Source: Betaproteobacteria bacterium
GTDB lineage: Bacteria > Pseudomonadota > Gammaproteobacteria > Burkholderiales > Usitatibacteraceae
Length of the DNA: 38,587 nt
NCBI GenBank assembly: GCA_016790765.1
Contig: JAEUMZ010000181.1
Span: 1-38,587 of the forward strand
Direction of reading: 5' to 3'
Made by a program: the position numbers and the translations under genes. This document shows positions 37,165 through 38,587 of the stretch, piece after piece; within the stretch, counting starts at the first letter, position 1; each line of letters begins with the position of its first letter. The notes below the pieces were generated by a model. The model made no database searches. It was not told the origin of the DNA and worked only from the letters and a program-made list of their open reading frames with translations.

Positions 37165-38430
37165 CTATTTCTTCGGCGGCGCGGAAAATGCGCCTGCCGC
37201 TTTCAACGCTTCCACCTTCGCCGCATCGTAGCCCAGCACATTGGTGAGCACGTCGTCCGTGTGTTCGCCCAGCAGCGGCGAGCGCTCGATCTTGGCCGGC
37301 GAGGCGGAGAGCTTGATCGGCATGCCGACGTTGAACCACTTGCCGCGCTGTGGGTGGTCGAGTTCCACGTACATGTCGCGGCCCTTCACGTGTTCGTCGT
37401 TGGCGAGATCCTCGGTGGACATGATCGGCCCGCACGGCACGTCGAGCGGATTGAGGATCGCCATCAACTCGCGCTTGGTGTATTTGGCGGCGAACTTGGA
37501 CAGCAGGGTCCACACCAGTTGCTGGTTGCGGCGCCGCTCGGCGATGGTGGCCACTTGCGGGTCCCTGGCCAAATCCGGCACGCCCACCTCGGGACCAATG
37601 CGGTTGGCCAATGCCTCCCAGACCGCCTCTTGCACGACCACGTAGAGCCAGTCGTTGGCGCCGTGCGGCTTGCAGTGGATGGCGTTGCCCAGTTGGCCGC
37701 CGCCGGAATCGTTGCCCGCGCGCGGCGTTTCGCCCATGCCCTGGTAGGTGGGCACGGAAAACTCCGGCAACGGCCCGCGCGTCAGGCGCTGGTGGTCGCG
37801 AAACTTCACGCGGCAGAGGTTCATCACGCCGTCCATCATCGCCACTTCCACATACTGGCCAATGCCGGTGCGGTGCACGTGGTTCAAGGCCGCCAGCAGC
37901 CCGACGGCGAGGTGCAAGCCGGTGCCGGAGTCGCCGATCTGCGCGCCGGTCACGAATGGCGGGCCGTTGGGCACGCCGGTGGTGCTCATCGAGCCGCCCA
38001 TGGCCTGCGCCACGTTCTCGTAGGCCTTGAAATCGGCATACGGCCCCGAGGACCCGAAGCCCTTGATCGACCCGACGATGATGCGCGGGTTGATTTCGTG
38101 GATCTTGTCCCAGGTGAACCCCAGGCGCTCGAGCACGCCCGGCCCGAAGTTCTCCATCATGATGTCGCACTTCTGCAGCAGGTCCACGAACACCGACTTG
38201 CCCTCGGCCGACTTCATGTTGACCGTGATCGAGCGCTTGTTGCAGTTCAACATCGTGAAGTACAGCGAGTCCGCGCCGGGCACGTCGCGCAGCTGGCCGC
38301 GCGTGGCGTCGCCCTGCGGCGGCTCGAACTTGATCACGTCCGCGCCCATCCAGGCCAGCAGTTGCGAGCACGTCGGCCCGGCCTGCACGTGGGTCATGTC
38401 GAGGATGCGGATACCTTTGAGAGCTTCCAT
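37165..38430 (-). CDS. frc: formyl-CoA:oxalate CoA-transferase
   Basis: A 421-aa family III CoA-transferase (CaiB/BaiF). Features matching formyl-CoA transferase: THVQAGPTCSQLLAWMGADVIK at the N-terminus, the catalytic Asp167 in QIGDSGTGLHL (Asp169 in the Oxalobacter enzyme), and the glycine loop NDSGGGQLGNAIHCKPHG. It moves CoA from formyl-CoA to oxalate, giving oxalyl-CoA and formate. The upstream gene is oxalyl-CoA decarboxylase (38461 on), which completes the cycle. ATG at 38430 has no clear Shine-Dalgarno: the 30-base gap is C-rich on the mRNA (G-rich on the other strand). CaiB relatives use many CoA esters, but the oxc neighbour supports this call. Confidence 0.92.
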   Translation of the reverse strand: MEALKGIRILDMTHVQAGPTCSQLLAWMGADVIKFEPPQGDATRGQLRDVPGADSLYFTMLNCNKRSITVNMKSAEGKSVFVDLLQKCDIMMENFGPGVLERLGFTWDKIHEINPRIIVGSIKGFGSSGPYADFKAYENVAQAMGGSMSTTGVPNGPPFVTGAQIGDSGTGLHLAVGLLAALNHVHRTGIGQYVEVAMMDGVMNLCRVKFRDHQRLTRGPLPEFSVPTYQGMGETPRAGNDSGGGQLGNAIHCKPHGANDWLYVVVQEAVWEALANRIGPEVGVPDLARDPQVATIAERRRNQQLVWTLLSKFAAKYTKRELMAILNPLDVPCGPIMSTEDLANDEHVKGRDMYVELDHPQRGKWFNVGMPIKLSASPAKIERSPLLGEHTDDVLTNVLGYDAAKVEALKAAGAFSAPPKK

Positions 38431-38435
38431 ATTTC

Positions 38436-38460
38436 GGGGCTGGGGACTGGGGATTGGGGG
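38436..38460 (+). repeat. G-tract repeat, possible G-quadruplex, between oxc and frc
   Basis: Four runs of GGGG or more with loops of CT, ACT and ATT on the plus strand (the template strand for frc). It fills almost the whole gap between the oxc stop and the frc start. Confidence 0.55.
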
Positions 38461-38587
38461 CTAGGGCTTCTTCGCCGCAGAGGGATTCAGGCTGGTGATT
38501 CTGCCGGACTCCGTGCCTGCGGTCTCGTCGATGACGGCATTGATGAGCGTCGGCTTGCGCGAACGGATCGCCGCCTCCATGGCCGCG
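38461..38587 (-). CDS. oxc: oxalyl-CoA decarboxylase, C-terminal fragment (cut by window edge)
   Basis: Only the last 42 codons plus one base are visible; the frame is open to the window edge. The tail reads KPTLINAVIDETAGTESGRI then TSLNPSAAKKP and stop. The pattern INxxID...GxESGRIxxLN is the known C-terminus of thiamine-diphosphate-dependent oxalyl-CoA decarboxylase, which turns oxalyl-CoA into formyl-CoA and CO2. It is followed by frc after 30 bases, the usual oxc-frc pairing. Confidence 0.85.
   Translation of the reverse strand, partial: AAMEAAIRSRKPTLINAVIDETAGTESGRITSLNPSAAKKP

Overview
This is a chromosomal stretch of a high-GC, Gram-negative, probably aerobic or facultative heterotroph. 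A betaproteobacterium (Burkholderiales-like) fits best: a DUF2889 gene sits directly upstream of sucC-sucD, and there are a fused NuoE/NuoF-type formate dehydrogenase subunit, a CHASE2-linked Ser/Thr kinase and TRAP transporters. The assignment is inference, since there is no rRNA or other marker gene. No tRNA, rRNA, CRISPR array or phage was seen.

Layout. 1-4.4 kb: a small membrane protein overlapping an orphan trpF-like gene, a cluster of repeats, and a large membrane diguanylate cyclase with a propeller/Y_Y_Y sensor. 4.5-6.0 kb: a lipoprotein phosphoesterase (AcpA/phospholipase C superfamily). 6.1-10.9 kb: a two-gene NAD-dependent Mo/W formate dehydrogenase. 11.2-25.5 kb: a pectin/polyuronate utilisation locus containing a TonB-dependent receptor, a family 1 pectate lyase, a kduI-kduD-kdgK-carboxylesterase operon, a LacI-type regulator, and a hydratase-dctP-dctQ-dctM operon. 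25.6-28.6 kb: an esterase coupled to a FadH-like dienoyl-CoA reductase. 28.7-33.2 kb: a secreted caspase-like protein, sucD and sucC (split by a small GIY-YIG cassette), and DUF2889. 33.3-35.9 kb: a CHASE2/Ser-Thr kinase. 36.0 kb to the end: a 10-formyl-THF hydrolase-like formyltransferase, frc, and the last codons of oxc (oxalate catabolism).

How the genes work together. Pectate would be cut outside the cell by the lyase and imported through the TonB receptor and the TRAP system. KduI, KduD and KdgK would then convert it to 2-keto-3-deoxy-6-phosphogluconate. Five near-identical 14-bp sites (core ACCGGT) lie in exactly the three intergenic regions that drive these units, three of them inside the spacer of a recognisable sigma-70 promoter, so they are the likely operators of the LacI protein. 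Separately, Oxc and Frc convert oxalate to CO2 and formate through formyl-CoA, and the formate dehydrogenase can oxidise the formate to yield NADH.

The most unusual content is the small repeats. The best is a 372-bp cassette between sucC and sucD: two perfect 33-bp inverted repeats, each a hairpin, enclose almost nothing except a GIY-YIG nuclease gene that carries a nonsense codon in its first motif. A diverged, gene-less pair of what looks like the same repeat lies between the formate dehydrogenase genes. Another palindromic repeat has been absorbed in frame into the NuoE-NuoF linker of the formate dehydrogenase beta subunit.
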